64,000 nucleotides of DNA from Metabacillus kandeliae (GTDB lineage: Bacteria > Bacillota > Bacilli > Bacillales > Bacillaceae), in NCBI RefSeq assembly GCF_021166585.1, contig NZ_JAJOZE010000002.1, positions 1 through 64,000 on the forward strand, in the 5' to 3' direction. The notes under the pieces are model-generated. The model saw nothing but the letters and a program-made list of their open reading frames with translations, was not told the DNA's origin and made no database searches. Shown here one piece after another: positions 26,647 through 36,344 of the stretch; position 1 is the first letter of the stretch; every line of letters begins with the position of its first letter. Made by a program: the position numbers and the translations under genes.

Positions 26647-26671
26647 GTTTCATACCGTCCATACCGGGAAC
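26647..26671 (+). promoter_or_regulatory. Candidate sigma-B-like promoter of the exported protein gene
   Basis: GTTTCA, 13 bases, GGGAAC resembles the sigma-B consensus GTTTAA-N13-15-GGGTAT at nine of twelve positions. It is 38 bases before the start codon. Confidence 0.35.
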
Positions 26672-26708
26672 CTAGTAACCGTAACACAAAAAAAGGAGGC
26701 TAAAAAAC

Positions 26709-27173
26709 ATGATGACAACTAAAAAGATTCTTGCATCTTCTGGAATTGCCGTCCTTCTAGCCGCTGGTTCTTTCGGTGCCCCTTCAACTGGATTTGCAGC
26801 TCCAAAAGCTGAGGCTCAAGCGCCCGAAGTACCGGTAAGTATTGATCCTGTAGCCATCGGAAATGCTATTGCTGATGCTGTAAAATCAGCACAGAACAGA
26901 GACGGATTTGTTAAAGCCGCCAGGGAGAAAGCTTTCTATGCCGCAGATGAAAAAATGAATGTCATGGTCATGAATACAAGCCAGGATTATGATGACACAG
27001 GGCTTAATGGTGTGCAATATTTTGATACAGCAGAATATGATGGTGTCACATACGGAATTTGGGTTTTCGAAGATGGAAAGTTCGTTAATAACGGAGACGG
27101 CGGATACATCAACTGGGCCTTCAGAGGATGGTTTGACCGTGATGGCGGCACTGTAAACTTCCATCGCCCATAG
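26709..27173 (+). CDS. Exported protein of unknown function
   Basis: A 154-residue protein with a classical signal peptide: MMTTKK, a hydrophobic core, and a probable signal-peptidase site near GFAAPKA (about residue 30). The mature domain has a helix (about 45-75) and then an aromatic, Gly/Asp-rich C-terminus (GYINWAFRGWF, about 131-141). Similar short exported proteins in bacilli are labelled stress proteins, but I cannot name a function. AAAGGAGG precedes the start by nine bases. It is monocistronic, convergent with the giant glucan synthase gene. Confidence 0.78.
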   Translation: MMTTKKILASSGIAVLLAAGSFGAPSTGFAAPKAEAQAPEVPVSIDPVAIGNAIADAVKSAQNRDGFVKAAREKAFYAADEKMNVMVMNTSQDYDDTGLNGVQYFDTAEYDGVTYGIWVFEDGKFVNNGDGGYINWAFRGWFDRDGGTVNFHRP

Positions 27174-27206
27174 TCTCAGATAATGTGCTGTACCTATAAT
27201 AAACAA

Positions 27207-27235
27207 AAACCCGGCAAACGCTGCCGGGTTTTTGC
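27207..27235. terminator. Bidirectional terminator
   Basis: AAACCCGGCA-AACGC-TGCCGGGTTT with A residues before and T residues after, between the exported protein gene and the convergent glucan synthase gene. Confidence 0.92.
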
Positions 27236-27236
27236 A

Positions 27237-30200
27237 TTAGATCGCTTTATCCTGTTCCATCGGTGCACTCACACGCACTTCATGAATTTTCCCATCGTCT
27301 TCGAGCTTCAAATATGGACTGCGTCCTTTGTTTACCCCATCGACAAGCCATTCCGGAGAATCTCCGAGACTTCCGCTGCACTGTACCTCAATATGGTAGC
27401 GCGCTGCACCATATTGGTACTCTATTTGAAAGCTTTCCCAGTCCTCTGGTACACAAGGAGCGATGTGCAGCTCATCTCCTCTGCGCTTCACGCCGAGCAC
27501 ATATTCGAGCCCTGCCTGATACATCCAGCTTGCTGCTCCCGTATACCAGGACCAGCCTGCCCTCCCTTTATGAGGGCTTGCTGTATAAACATCAGCGCTC
27601 ATAACGTACGGTTCATTGCCGTATATCTGCACTTCTCTTTTCGTATCGGTATGGCTGATTGGGTTCAGCATCGAAAACAGTTCGAATGCTTTATCCCTTC
27701 TGCCAAGCTCAGCCCATGCGGCGATTCCCCAGATAACGCCGTGTGTGTACTGGCCGCCGTTTTCCCTGATGCCTGGCGGATAGCCCTGAATGTATCCCGG
27801 GCTTGGCTTTGTTTCGTTAAAGGCTTTTGTTAAAAGCTTCGCAAGGCTCCACTCTCTGTCAACAAGCTCTGTGTCAAAGGAGCGCATCACACGCATCATC
27901 CGCTCCTCTGTGGTTCCTTTTGACAGCACGGCCCATGACTGGGCAATTGCATCGATGCGGCATTCTTTGTTCTTGATCGTGCCAAGCCATGTGCCTGCAT
28001 CGGTAAAGGCTCTTCTGAACCAGGCGCCGTCCCAGGCATTCGCATTCAGATTTTCCTGCAGCCTTGCTGCTGCTTTGCGGAATTTCTCCGCTTCTTCTTT
28101 CTCCAAGAGGTTCTCCATTTTTTCAAACCGCTTCAGAATATCAACGAGGAACCAGCCAAGCCAGACACTTTCTCCTCTGCCTTTTGCCCCAACACGGCTC
28201 ATGCCGTCATTCCAGTCGCCAATTCCCATGAGCGGAATGCCGTGCTCTCCGAATTTCAGCGAATGCCGTATCGCTCTCAAACAGTGCTCAAGCACTGTTC
28301 CTGCTTCTGATGAAACGACCGTATCCTCATACCGTTCAAGCTCTTCTTCCTTCAGCACTGGACTTGTTAAAAAGGAGACGGTTTCCTCTAAAATACTGAG
28401 ATCTGCTGTCTGTTCCACATATCTTGAAACGGTATACGGCAGCCACAAGAGATCGTCCGAGAATTTCGTTCTGATTCCCTTGTCTGTTTCTTCATGCCAC
28501 CAGTGCTGCACATCACCCTCTGCATATTGATGGGCGGCATGAATGAGAATCTGTTTTCTCGTAATAGAAGGCTTTGCGTGAAGAAAAGCAAGCGCATCCT
28601 GCAGCTGATCGCGGAACCCGAAAGCTCCGCCAGCCTGATAAAATGCCGTTCTCGCCCACATCCGGCTCACGAGCGACTGATACAGGAGCCAGCCGTTTAA
28701 CAGAATATCCATTTTCCGGTCTGGCGTCTTTACCTGCACGCTTCCGAGAAGATGGTTCCAGTAAGAAGCTGTTTCTGCTGATGCCTTTTCATAAGCCTGC
28801 TCCCTGCTATATTTTCTGACCAGCTCATGGATGCGGTCCAGCGAATCTGTGCAGCCGAAAAGGACGGTGACCTCTGTTTCGCTGTTCGGCTCAAGGGTGA
28901 TGCGCGCCTGAAGCGCACCGCAGGAATTTGCAAAAATGCCTGAACGGTTCGTAAGCATCCCGTTTTCAAGAGCTGCAGGGTGCTCAATTGTCCCGCCTGC
29001 CCCAAGAAATTCAGCCCTGTCTCCTGTATAGGACACACTGCCGCCCTGTTCAGGAAGCACCATATGCAAAAAGGCGATTCCGTCCCTGAAGGTGTCCTGG
29101 TAGCTGTTTCGGGCAAGCAGCGTCTGATAAGCGTGGTCCCATTCTGTTTTGATAAAAGAAGCCTGCTGCTCTCTTAACACGCCAAGCACCCATTCGGCAT
29201 AATAGGTAACGGCAATGTCCCGCTTTTCGCCGCTCGTGTTTTGCAGCGTGAGCTTGATCAATTTCAAAGGATCATCCTGCGGGACCGTGGTTTTCATCGT
29301 ATGGACAAGATCGCCGTCCAGCTGTTCCACAGTGCTGCTGCCAAACCCATGGGTCACTTTATAGCGCAGCCCGCTGCCGGCAGGTTTCGGTGCTGCCGAC
29401 CACGTTTTACCGGCATCATCTGTTAAATACAGGCACTCGCCTGGCTTATCAAGCACAGGATCATTGCCCCAAGGCGTCAGCTTGAATTCCCGGGAATTGT
29501 TCCACCACGTGTACCCTGTGCCAAGCTCTGTGAAAAGGGTTCCGAATTCAGGATTGGCCATCACATTCGACCATGGCCGAGGCAGGTAGGCGCCGTTTTG
29601 AACATGGATTTCATAGGCTTTGCCGTTTTCAGCAAAACCGCCCCATCCGTTGAAGAATTCGCCGTTAAAGCTGAATTTTGCAGTCTTTTGTTCAGCCGTC
29701 CCTTGAGGCAGGGCCTGCTTTCTTTCGCTTCTTGCAGGCTGGAACCCGCCCGCAGAAAGCTGTGTGGACAGCGCCGGCCCGCCGGCATGAAGAAGAACAT
29801 GGGAAGCGGCTGTGAGCAGCGTTCTTTCCTCCTCTTTCATCTGGGCGGCCTTTAAGACAACAATTCGCTTCATTTCTCCGATGCCCTGTGATGCAAGATC
29901 ATCGCGGAGGCGGTTCTTCAGAAGGTCCTGATAGCCGCCTGCTGTCTGGTCCAGCACAACAAGATCTGCTTCAACCCCAAGCATGCTGATATATTGATGC
30001 TGGCGGGAAAGCAAGAGCACAAACGGCAGATCAGCAAGCGACCTGATGGTCACCAGGGCAAAAGGCACATCACCGCTTACTCCGTATGGCCAAAGGCTTT
30101 TTTGCCCAACAGTGTTCTGCTGGACTGCCAGGCGCTGTTCTCTTTTCAGCGGCGGCCTGTACAGAAGCCGTCCAGCAAGAATATGGGCTTCAGCTGCTTC

Positions 30201-33200
30201 TTGAAAAGAAAGATTCCGCTGCCTGAGATCCATTCTGGACCTGAGCCATGCCATGTTAAAGACACGGTCTGCCTGCTTCGGCTCTTTCAGTTTTTTCAAC
30301 ATGCCGAGGGCTTCTTCCCTGCTTCCCGCTGCACCTGTGACAGCATAAACATGTGCCGTTTCTCCTGGTGCAAGGTGGAGGCTTCTTCTCATAATGAAAG
30401 CGGGATCTGTCACAGAGCCAGTTGTCCCTTCAAGGCGGGAGCTGATCGCTTTTGGCTCTTTGAGCGAATAGCCGCGGCTGATAAACTTTGCTCTGTCCGT
30501 TTCAAACTCGTATTCCGCTGAAGCAGCGCCGTCGGTAAAAACCGTGTGCACCGCCCATTTTTCCTCTTCTCCTTCTTCACGCGGCCTTCTTTTTGCGAGC
30601 AGGCAGTGTTCCTGTTCGGCATGGCTTGTATCAACAAAAAGCTTGCTGAAGGCAGGATGAGATGTGTCTTCTGCCTGCTTGGCGAGAGAAAGCTCAAAAA
30701 ATGTAGTGATTTCAAGCGTGCGTTCTCCGCTTGTGTGATTCACAAGCTTTAGCCTTCTGACTTCAGCATCCTCTTCAGGCGAAACAGCTGTTTCAAGCTT
30801 GAATGAAATGCCGTTCTGCTTACCTTCAAAAGCTGTCCGGTCAAACCGGAAAACGGTTTTGGCCTCTTCCGGTTCCCCGCACGGAAACCTTCCAGTGCTA
30901 TAGGCTTCTTCAGTGCTTCTATCATACAAATACAAGACAGGTCCTGAAGCATCTGATACAGGATCCTCTCGCCATCTTGTCAGCATCGTGTCCTGCCATT
31001 TCAGCATCCCGCTGCCGTCAGCTGTCGAAATGCTTGAAAGCCGGCCGTTGGATAAAACGTTAACTTCAGGCTGTGAGGGACGTTCGGTAAAGCTTCTTTG
31101 CTCCTGTTCAAGCTCTGCCCCAAAGTCCGGCGGATTCGCAGCAAGTCCGATCGGCTCTTCAATCAGCGCCGCTTTTTCCGGTATGCGTTCCTGCAGCAGC
31201 AATTCTGCAGCCTTCACCCCAGGATCGGCATGAAATCTCTTCACAAAAAGATCATCAAGCAGCAGATTGGCAATGGTTAGCAGACTCATCCCCTGGTGGT
31301 GCGCCATATAGCTTTCCACTGTTTGATGGGAAGCATTTTTCGGAAGGCGTACAGGGGTAAAATCAACAGCTTCGTAATATCCGTACTGTCCTTTGCCTCC
31401 GTATTTCTCATAATCCCTCAGCGCGTCCCACCCTTTTTCGCCTGTTTCAGGCAGTGCCAGGATGGCGGCGTACGGAGCAGAAACAAGGTTTTTTTCAAGC
31501 CCTCTTTCAAGTCCAAGACCAGGGACGCCAAAGGCCTGATACTGGTAATTCATCTGATAATCAAACGCGTAAAATCCGCTTTCAGACACCCCGAACGGCA
31601 GCTTGTTTTTAAGGGCAAACTGTATCTGGCGGCTGATCGCCCCTTTATACGTTGAACTCCAGATGGTGTCTTCATAGGTGCGCATAATAAGCCGCGGCAT
31701 AAAATACTCAAACATCGTGCCTGACCAGGAAAGAAGGGTTTTCCGGCCGGCAGCCACCGTCATCGTCCTTCCAAGCGTAAACCAGTGCGACACAGGGATC
31801 TGCCCGAGAGCAATTCCGGCAAAGCTTGCCTGCCTTGCCTCAGATGCCAGCAAATCATACAGAATGCTGTCCTTTTGATTGGCTTCCAAATGATAGCCAA
31901 GGCAAAAAAGCCTTTCGTCAGGATTGTAAAGCGCCTGAAAATCTGTCTGCTCGATCAGCCTGCTGATTCTATCCGCGAGAAGAAGAGCTCTTTCCGAATG
32001 CTCCTCTTCCTGTTCAAGGCCCTGTCTGACAGCCATTAAATAAGAAACATAGTTGCCTGAATCAACCGTTGAAACATATTTCGGAAGCAGCGGCTCGCCC
32101 GATTCGGTATCATACCAGTTCAAAAGGTGGCCATGCCACTTTTCAAGTTTTTCTGCCGTACTGATGGTCCTTTCCAGCCTGTCAAGCATCATCTCTCCGT
32201 CAATAAAGCCCAGATCCCTTGCAGCAGCTGTACTGGCAAGATATAAACCGATGTTAGTCGGTGATGTTCTGTGCGCAATTTTTTCATTTTCCGCATACTG
32301 CACATTATCAGGCGGCAGCCACGAATCCTTTTCCGTGACATAGTCTTCATAAAAAGACCAGATTTCCCCTGCCAGCTGGTTTAATTCCCCGCTTCTTTCT
32401 GTTGCCCATTTCAGGCTGTCTGCTTTCTGCGGTTTGTTCAGCATTATTATCAGAGGACGCGCGGCAATCAGCCAAAGCAGAACGGCAGCTGTTCCTGCCA
32501 GGATTCCTGCTGCTCCGTCTGCCAGAAAGGCGATACCGATAAAAAGGACGATCACCGCATAGGCGGCAGGTTCAAATAAAAACACAGGCCCTTTTTTCGC
32601 TTTTCGGTCTGTTTGAGCAGCTGTCATCCATTCCAGCAGATTGCGCTTGGAATAATAGAGGCGATAGAGCGTTCTTCCTGCCGCATCCAGTGACAGCACC
32701 GCTGAAAATGGAAGCACAGAAAGCTGAAGTGCACTTTGCCAAAAGCTTGCCGCGACTCCTTTTGTACCGCCTTTATCAAACATGGAAGAAAAGAGGTTTC
32801 GGAAAAACGGCAAAAAGACCGTTAAAAGTACAATGGTTTCCCATACAAGCGCATGGCCCGGAAGCCAAAACAGCCCAAAGAAGGCAGCAGCAAACAATCC
32901 TGGTGCAAGCAGGCTTCTGCGCAGGTTATCCATAATCTGCAGCCTCGTCTGGCCGCACAAATCAATCTTCCGGCTGTAGCCTTTCCGGTCAGGACAAGCT
33001 CTGCCAAGCCACTTCAGCAGCTGCCAGTCACCGCGGATCCAGCGATGTGCCCGCTTTTGGTAGCTGTAATAAGACGCAGGGTGAGATTCCACTACCTCCA
33101 CATCAGAAACGAGCCCCGCTCTTAAAAACCCGCCTTCCAATAAATCGTGGCTAAGCACATGGTGATCCGGTATGCGGTCTGCGAGTGTTTTGCGGAACGC

Positions 33201-35267
33201 CTCCACATCAAAAATCCCCTTGCCGGCGAAAATCCCTTTTCCGAACAAATCCTGGTAAGCATCTGAAACGGCAAAAGCATACGGATCAATGCCAGGCTCG
33301 CCCGCCCAAAGCTCTGCAAAGCGGGAGGACTTCACAGAATCATAGCTGACACCGATGCGGGGCTGAAGAACGCCGTAGCCCTCTGTTACCCTTGTGCCCT
33401 CTTTATTCAGCTTTGGCCTGTTAAACGGAAAGTGCATGGTTCCGGCAAGCCTTGCGACAGAACCGATGGGAAGCAGTGTGTCATGGTCAGCCGTAAACAC
33501 ATACTTAATTTTTGGAAGAATCTCCAGGCTGCCGGTAATGGCTGTAAAGCTCGTTTTTTCGCTTCCGCCAAGGAGCTCGGCAAATTCTACGAGTTTTCCG
33601 CGCTTTCTCTCCCACCCCATATACACACCGTCTCTTTTATTCAATAGGCGCGACCGGTGAAAAAGAAAAAACTTATCTTTTCCATACTTGTCAGAGAGCG
33701 CTTGTATCCGCTTGGCAGCATGAGCCAGAATCCGCTCATCATTTGGCACGCTTCCTTCCTTTGCATCTGTAAAGTCAGCGAGTATTCCAAAATAAATATT
33801 TTTCTGCCTGTTTGCCATATAGTGCACAAGCAGCCTGTCACAGACATCATCCACTTCCTCTATGCCAGACCAAATAATCGGCATCACAACCATCACCGCG
33901 GCATCCTCTGACACCTGTTTTGAAAAATCATAGCGCAAGAGCCCTGATGTCCGGCTGCTTCTGACTATGGCCTCATGCATAAAGGTTTTGACCCATTCGC
34001 TTACAGGGAGAGCCAGAAAAACAAGAACCGCTGCCCATGAAAGAGGACCAAGCGTTTCTCCCCTTCCGACCCAAAGTGAGGCCAGAATCAGCAAAACAGC
34101 AAATAAAACAGCAGTGCCGGCCAAATAGGCTGTCATCGGGCGCCGCTTCACCGCATTACGCGGCAATCGGCGCGGCCTTGCTGTTTTCGCAAGCTCGTCA
34201 CGGAGAAGCTTAATGCCATCAGGTTCGATCAGGTAATAGGCAGCACAGCCTTTCCGGCTGAACTCTTCTAAAGCCCTTGCTTCCTGTGCGAGTCTGACAG
34301 CTGTTCTTGCTGTCACGGTTTCAGGAAGGCCGAGCCTTCCTGCGATCACTGCAGCATGGTCTCTGAGCCTGTCCCTGCTTTCATCATCCAATTTTTTATA
34401 ATCGCCCTTTTCATCCCCAAGAAGAATCTGCTCCACATGGCAAATCCTAATAAACGTATGCCTCCAGGGCATCCGTTCAAGATCATGAAGGCTTTTTACA
34501 AGATTGCCTGACGTGACCTGAAGCTCTGCCTGCAGCTGATGCTCCATTGAAATCATCTGTTCCAGGCTTTCTTCCCCATTATCAACGTGCGAACTCAGCC
34601 AGTCATGAACCACACGGATATCCGGTTCCCGCTCCCGCAGATGCAAAACGAGATGGACGGTTTCGACCGGACCAAAAGGCTTTTTCGCCGCTTCTTTTTC
34701 AAGCAGGGCTTTGACCTCTTCCTCATTTAAGCTCTTGATCTGCCGGAGCAAAAAGCTGATGCGGCTGCACACTTCATAATGATGCTCAACCGTTTTCATT
34801 TTTTCAGCCAGTATTCTCGTAATGGCAATTCCCATTACAACAGGCAGCGCCCAGCATTCATTTACTTTTAAAACTGAAACTTCCTGATAGGCCTTGACAT
34901 AATGTTCAAAAGAATGAGTATCATAGGCGCCGTCAGAGGCTTGCAGATAATCCCTGCAAAGTCCATAGATTCGGGGCAGTCCGCCTCTTACTGCAGGCAG
35001 CTTGGCGATCGATTTTTGCGGAAGCTTCCGAACGGCAGCCTGTGCCTGTGTTTCCATAAAATTAATATGATCCAAAAGCCAGCTTTCCGCAGGCTGATGG
35101 CAATCAGCCCTGCTGCTGCTGAGCTTTACTGCAAATGAATGCAAGTTTTTCATATCCTGATTAAAGTCTGACCAGAATCCAGAAGATGGCCGCTTTTCCG
35201 GGTTTAATTCATGGGTCAGGGCAAATTCCTGTGCTCTCTCTCGCAATTGCTCGCTGTTGGCAATCAT
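27237..35267 (-). CDS. Cyclic beta-1,2-glucan synthase-like protein (NdvB/ChvB type, GT84-GH94)
   Basis: At 2676 residues this is by far the largest gene. The order is that of cyclic glucan synthases: an N-terminal cytosolic region with two membrane spans (about 384-425); a GT84 glycosyltransferase with TADHDT at 592-597, HDLLEGGF and RAHRWIRGDW; further membrane spans (about 795-960); a glycoamylase-like cyclisation domain with MAHHQGM near 1320; two GH94 sandwich regions; and a GH94 phosphorylase-like catalytic domain with GFRDQLQD and GIGDWNDG (2349-2355, general acid Asp2354). It would polymerise UDP-glucose, trim chain length and cyclise. Start ATG has TAGGAGGCTGCT upstream. No frameshift is seen. 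Confidence 0.85.
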   Translation of the reverse strand: MIANSEQLRERAQEFALTHELNPEKRPSSGFWSDFNQDMKNLHSFAVKLSSSRADCHQPAESWLLDHINFMETQAQAAVRKLPQKSIAKLPAVRGGLPRIYGLCRDYLQASDGAYDTHSFEHYVKAYQEVSVLKVNECWALPVVMGIAITRILAEKMKTVEHHYEVCSRISFLLRQIKSLNEEEVKALLEKEAAKKPFGPVETVHLVLHLREREPDIRVVHDWLSSHVDNGEESLEQMISMEHQLQAELQVTSGNLVKSLHDLERMPWRHTFIRICHVEQILLGDEKGDYKKLDDESRDRLRDHAAVIAGRLGLPETVTARTAVRLAQEARALEEFSRKGCAAYYLIEPDGIKLLRDELAKTARPRRLPRNAVKRRPMTAYLAGTAVLFAVLLILASLWVGRGETLGPLSWAAVLVFLALPVSEWVKTFMHEAIVRSSRTSGLLRYDFSKQVSEDAAVMVVMPIIWSGIEEVDDVCDRLLVHYMANRQKNIYFGILADFTDAKEGSVPNDERILAHAAKRIQALSDKYGKDKFFLFHRSRLLNKRDGVYMGWERKRGKLVEFAELLGGSEKTSFTAITGSLEILPKIKYVFTADHDTLLPIGSVARLAGTMHFPFNRPKLNKEGTRVTEGYGVLQPRIGVSYDSVKSSRFAELWAGEPGIDPYAFAVSDAYQDLFGKGIFAGKGIFDVEAFRKTLADRIPDHHVLSHDLLEGGFLRAGLVSDVEVVESHPASYYSYQKRAHRWIRGDWQLLKWLGRACPDRKGYSRKIDLCGQTRLQIMDNLRRSLLAPGLFAAAFFGLFWLPGHALVWETIVLLTVFLPFFRNLFSSMFDKGGTKGVAASFWQSALQLSVLPFSAVLSLDAAGRTLYRLYYSKRNLLEWMTAAQTDRKAKKGPVFLFEPAAYAVIVLFIGIAFLADGAAGILAGTAAVLLWLIAARPLIIMLNKPQKADSLKWATERSGELNQLAGEIWSFYEDYVTEKDSWLPPDNVQYAENEKIAHRTSPTNIGLYLASTAAARDLGFIDGEMMLDRLERTISTAEKLEKWHGHLLNWYDTESGEPLLPKYVSTVDSGNYVSYLMAVRQGLEQEEEHSERALLLADRISRLIEQTDFQALYNPDERLFCLGYHLEANQKDSILYDLLASEARQASFAGIALGQIPVSHWFTLGRTMTVAAGRKTLLSWSGTMFEYFMPRLIMRTYEDTIWSSTYKGAISRQIQFALKNKLPFGVSESGFYAFDYQMNYQYQAFGVPGLGLERGLEKNLVSAPYAAILALPETGEKGWDALRDYEKYGGKGQYGYYEAVDFTPVRLPKNASHQTVESYMAHHQGMSLLTIANLLLDDLFVKRFHADPGVKAAELLLQERIPEKAALIEEPIGLAANPPDFGAELEQEQRSFTERPSQPEVNVLSNGRLSSISTADGSGMLKWQDTMLTRWREDPVSDASGPVLYLYDRSTEEAYSTGRFPCGEPEEAKTVFRFDRTAFEGKQNGISFKLETAVSPEEDAEVRRLKLVNHTSGERTLEITTFFELSLAKQAEDTSHPAFSKLFVDTSHAEQEHCLLAKRRPREEGEEEKWAVHTVFTDGAASAEYEFETDRAKFISRGYSLKEPKAISSRLEGTTGSVTDPAFIMRRSLHLAPGETAHVYAVTGAAGSREEALGMLKKLKEPKQADRVFNMAWLRSRMDLRQRNLSFQEAAEAHILAGRLLYRPPLKREQRLAVQQNTVGQKSLWPYGVSGDVPFALVTIRSLADLPFVLLLSRQHQYISMLGVEADLVVLDQTAGGYQDLLKNRLRDDLASQGIGEMKRIVVLKAAQMKEEERTLLTAASHVLLHAGGPALSTQLSAGGFQPARSERKQALPQGTAEQKTAKFSFNGEFFNGWGGFAENGKAYEIHVQNGAYLPRPWSNVMANPEFGTLFTELGTGYTWWNNSREFKLTPWGNDPVLDKPGECLYLTDDAGKTWSAAPKPAGSGLRYKVTHGFGSSTVEQLDGDLVHTMKTTVPQDDPLKLIKLTLQNTSGEKRDIAVTYYAEWVLGVLREQQASFIKTEWDHAYQTLLARNSYQDTFRDGIAFLHMVLPEQGGSVSYTGDRAEFLGAGGTIEHPAALENGMLTNRSGIFANSCGALQARITLEPNSETEVTVLFGCTDSLDRIHELVRKYSREQAYEKASAETASYWNHLLGSVQVKTPDRKMDILLNGWLLYQSLVSRMWARTAFYQAGGAFGFRDQLQDALAFLHAKPSITRKQILIHAAHQYAEGDVQHWWHEETDKGIRTKFSDDLLWLPYTVSRYVEQTADLSILEETVSFLTSPVLKEEELERYEDTVVSSEAGTVLEHCLRAIRHSLKFGEHGIPLMGIGDWNDGMSRVGAKGRGESVWLGWFLVDILKRFEKMENLLEKEEAEKFRKAAARLQENLNANAWDGAWFRRAFTDAGTWLGTIKNKECRIDAIAQSWAVLSKGTTEERMMRVMRSFDTELVDREWSLAKLLTKAFNETKPSPGYIQGYPPGIRENGGQYTHGVIWGIAAWAELGRRDKAFELFSMLNPISHTDTKREVQIYGNEPYVMSADVYTASPHKGRAGWSWYTGAASWMYQAGLEYVLGVKRRGDELHIAPCVPEDWESFQIEYQYGAARYHIEVQCSGSLGDSPEWLVDGVNKGRSPYLKLEDDGKIHEVRVSAPMEQDKAI

Positions 35268-35417
35268 AGCAGCCTCCTAAACAATAATAAGAAAAATATC
35301 CCCCAAGAAGCGCTGAAATATACCAAATACCCACCTAATTCGTGTGAATTCTAATTAGTTGGAATTTACAGAAAAATATCTTATTCTATAAAGTACTAGA
35401 TTAAAGGGGTGGAAGAA

Positions 35418-36344
35418 ATGGAGAAAGTATCAAAGCAGCATCTGATTTATGCCATGAGTGCAAGCAATGAACCTGTACTGAAAGTAAAGCCGGGAACTGC
35501 CGTTTTATTTGAGACGTGCGACTGTTTTGAAGACCAGATTACCTCTGAAGACACACCCTTTGACGCGCTGGACTGGGATAAAATCAATCCAGCAACAGGT
35601 CCGGTGTATATAGAAGGCGCTGAATCCGGGGATATTCTGGCTGTCAGAATTGATAAAATCGCCATTAAAGACAAGGGCGTCATGATGACAGGACCAGATT
35701 TAGGGGTGCTTGGCGGCGAATTGAAACAAAATACCATCAAAATGATTCCTATTGAAAATGAGCATGCGATGCTGAGCAGCACGCTGCAGATTCCGGTCAA
35801 TAAAATGATCGGTGTGATCGGAACGGCTCCTGCTGAAGGCGCTGTATCCTGCGGCACACCTGATGATCACGGCGGCAACATGGACTGCAAGGAAATCACA
35901 GAGGGCGCCGTTCTGCTGCTGCCAGTCAATGTTCCCGGAGCACTTTTAGCGCTCGGAGATCTTCATGCTGCAATGGCTGATGGAGAAGCTGCTGTCTGCG
36001 GTGTTGAAGTAGCAGGAGAAGTGCTCGTCAGAATTGATCTTATTAAAGGAAAAAAATGGCCGCTGCCGATGATTGTCAATGACACGCACATCATGACACT
36101 TTCCTCAAAGGAAACCTTGGATGAAGCATCCAATCAGGCTGTCATTAACATGGTAGACTTTCTCGATACAGAAACTGGCATGGACAGAGATGAAGCGATT
36201 TTCCTTCTCTCGCTTGCAGGCAATCTGAAAATCTGCCAAGTTGTGGATCCGAATAAAACGGCCCGTGTGGAGCTGCCGCTTCGGTATGTGGAAAATCAAT
36301 TCAGCCTTGACTCCCTTTTGAGAGGAGCAAAGGAACATGTCTAA
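35418..36344 (+). CDS. Acetamidase/formamidase family protein
   Basis: A 308-residue enzyme from the ATG at 35418 (AAGGGGTGG seven bases upstream; a GTG three codons earlier overlaps that site). Family landmarks are NPATGPVYIEGAESGD, the CGTPDDHGGNMDCKEI region with metal and active-site residues, and LGDLHAAMADGE. It hydrolyses short amides to ammonia and a carboxylate. Its 3' end overlaps the permease gene by eight bases, implying joint uptake and hydrolysis of an amide. Confidence 0.9.
   Translation: MEKVSKQHLIYAMSASNEPVLKVKPGTAVLFETCDCFEDQITSEDTPFDALDWDKINPATGPVYIEGAESGDILAVRIDKIAIKDKGVMMTGPDLGVLGGELKQNTIKMIPIENEHAMLSSTLQIPVNKMIGVIGTAPAEGAVSCGTPDDHGGNMDCKEITEGAVLLLPVNVPGALLALGDLHAAMADGEAAVCGVEVAGEVLVRIDLIKGKKWPLPMIVNDTHIMTLSSKETLDEASNQAVINMVDFLDTETGMDRDEAIFLLSLAGNLKICQVVDPNKTARVELPLRYVENQFSLDSLLRGAKEHV

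Noticed and set aside
27237-35267. Many open frames on the plus strand opposite the glucan synthase gene
   Set aside because: They are shadows of a GC-balanced 8-kb coding region; none has a supported start or recognisable protein.
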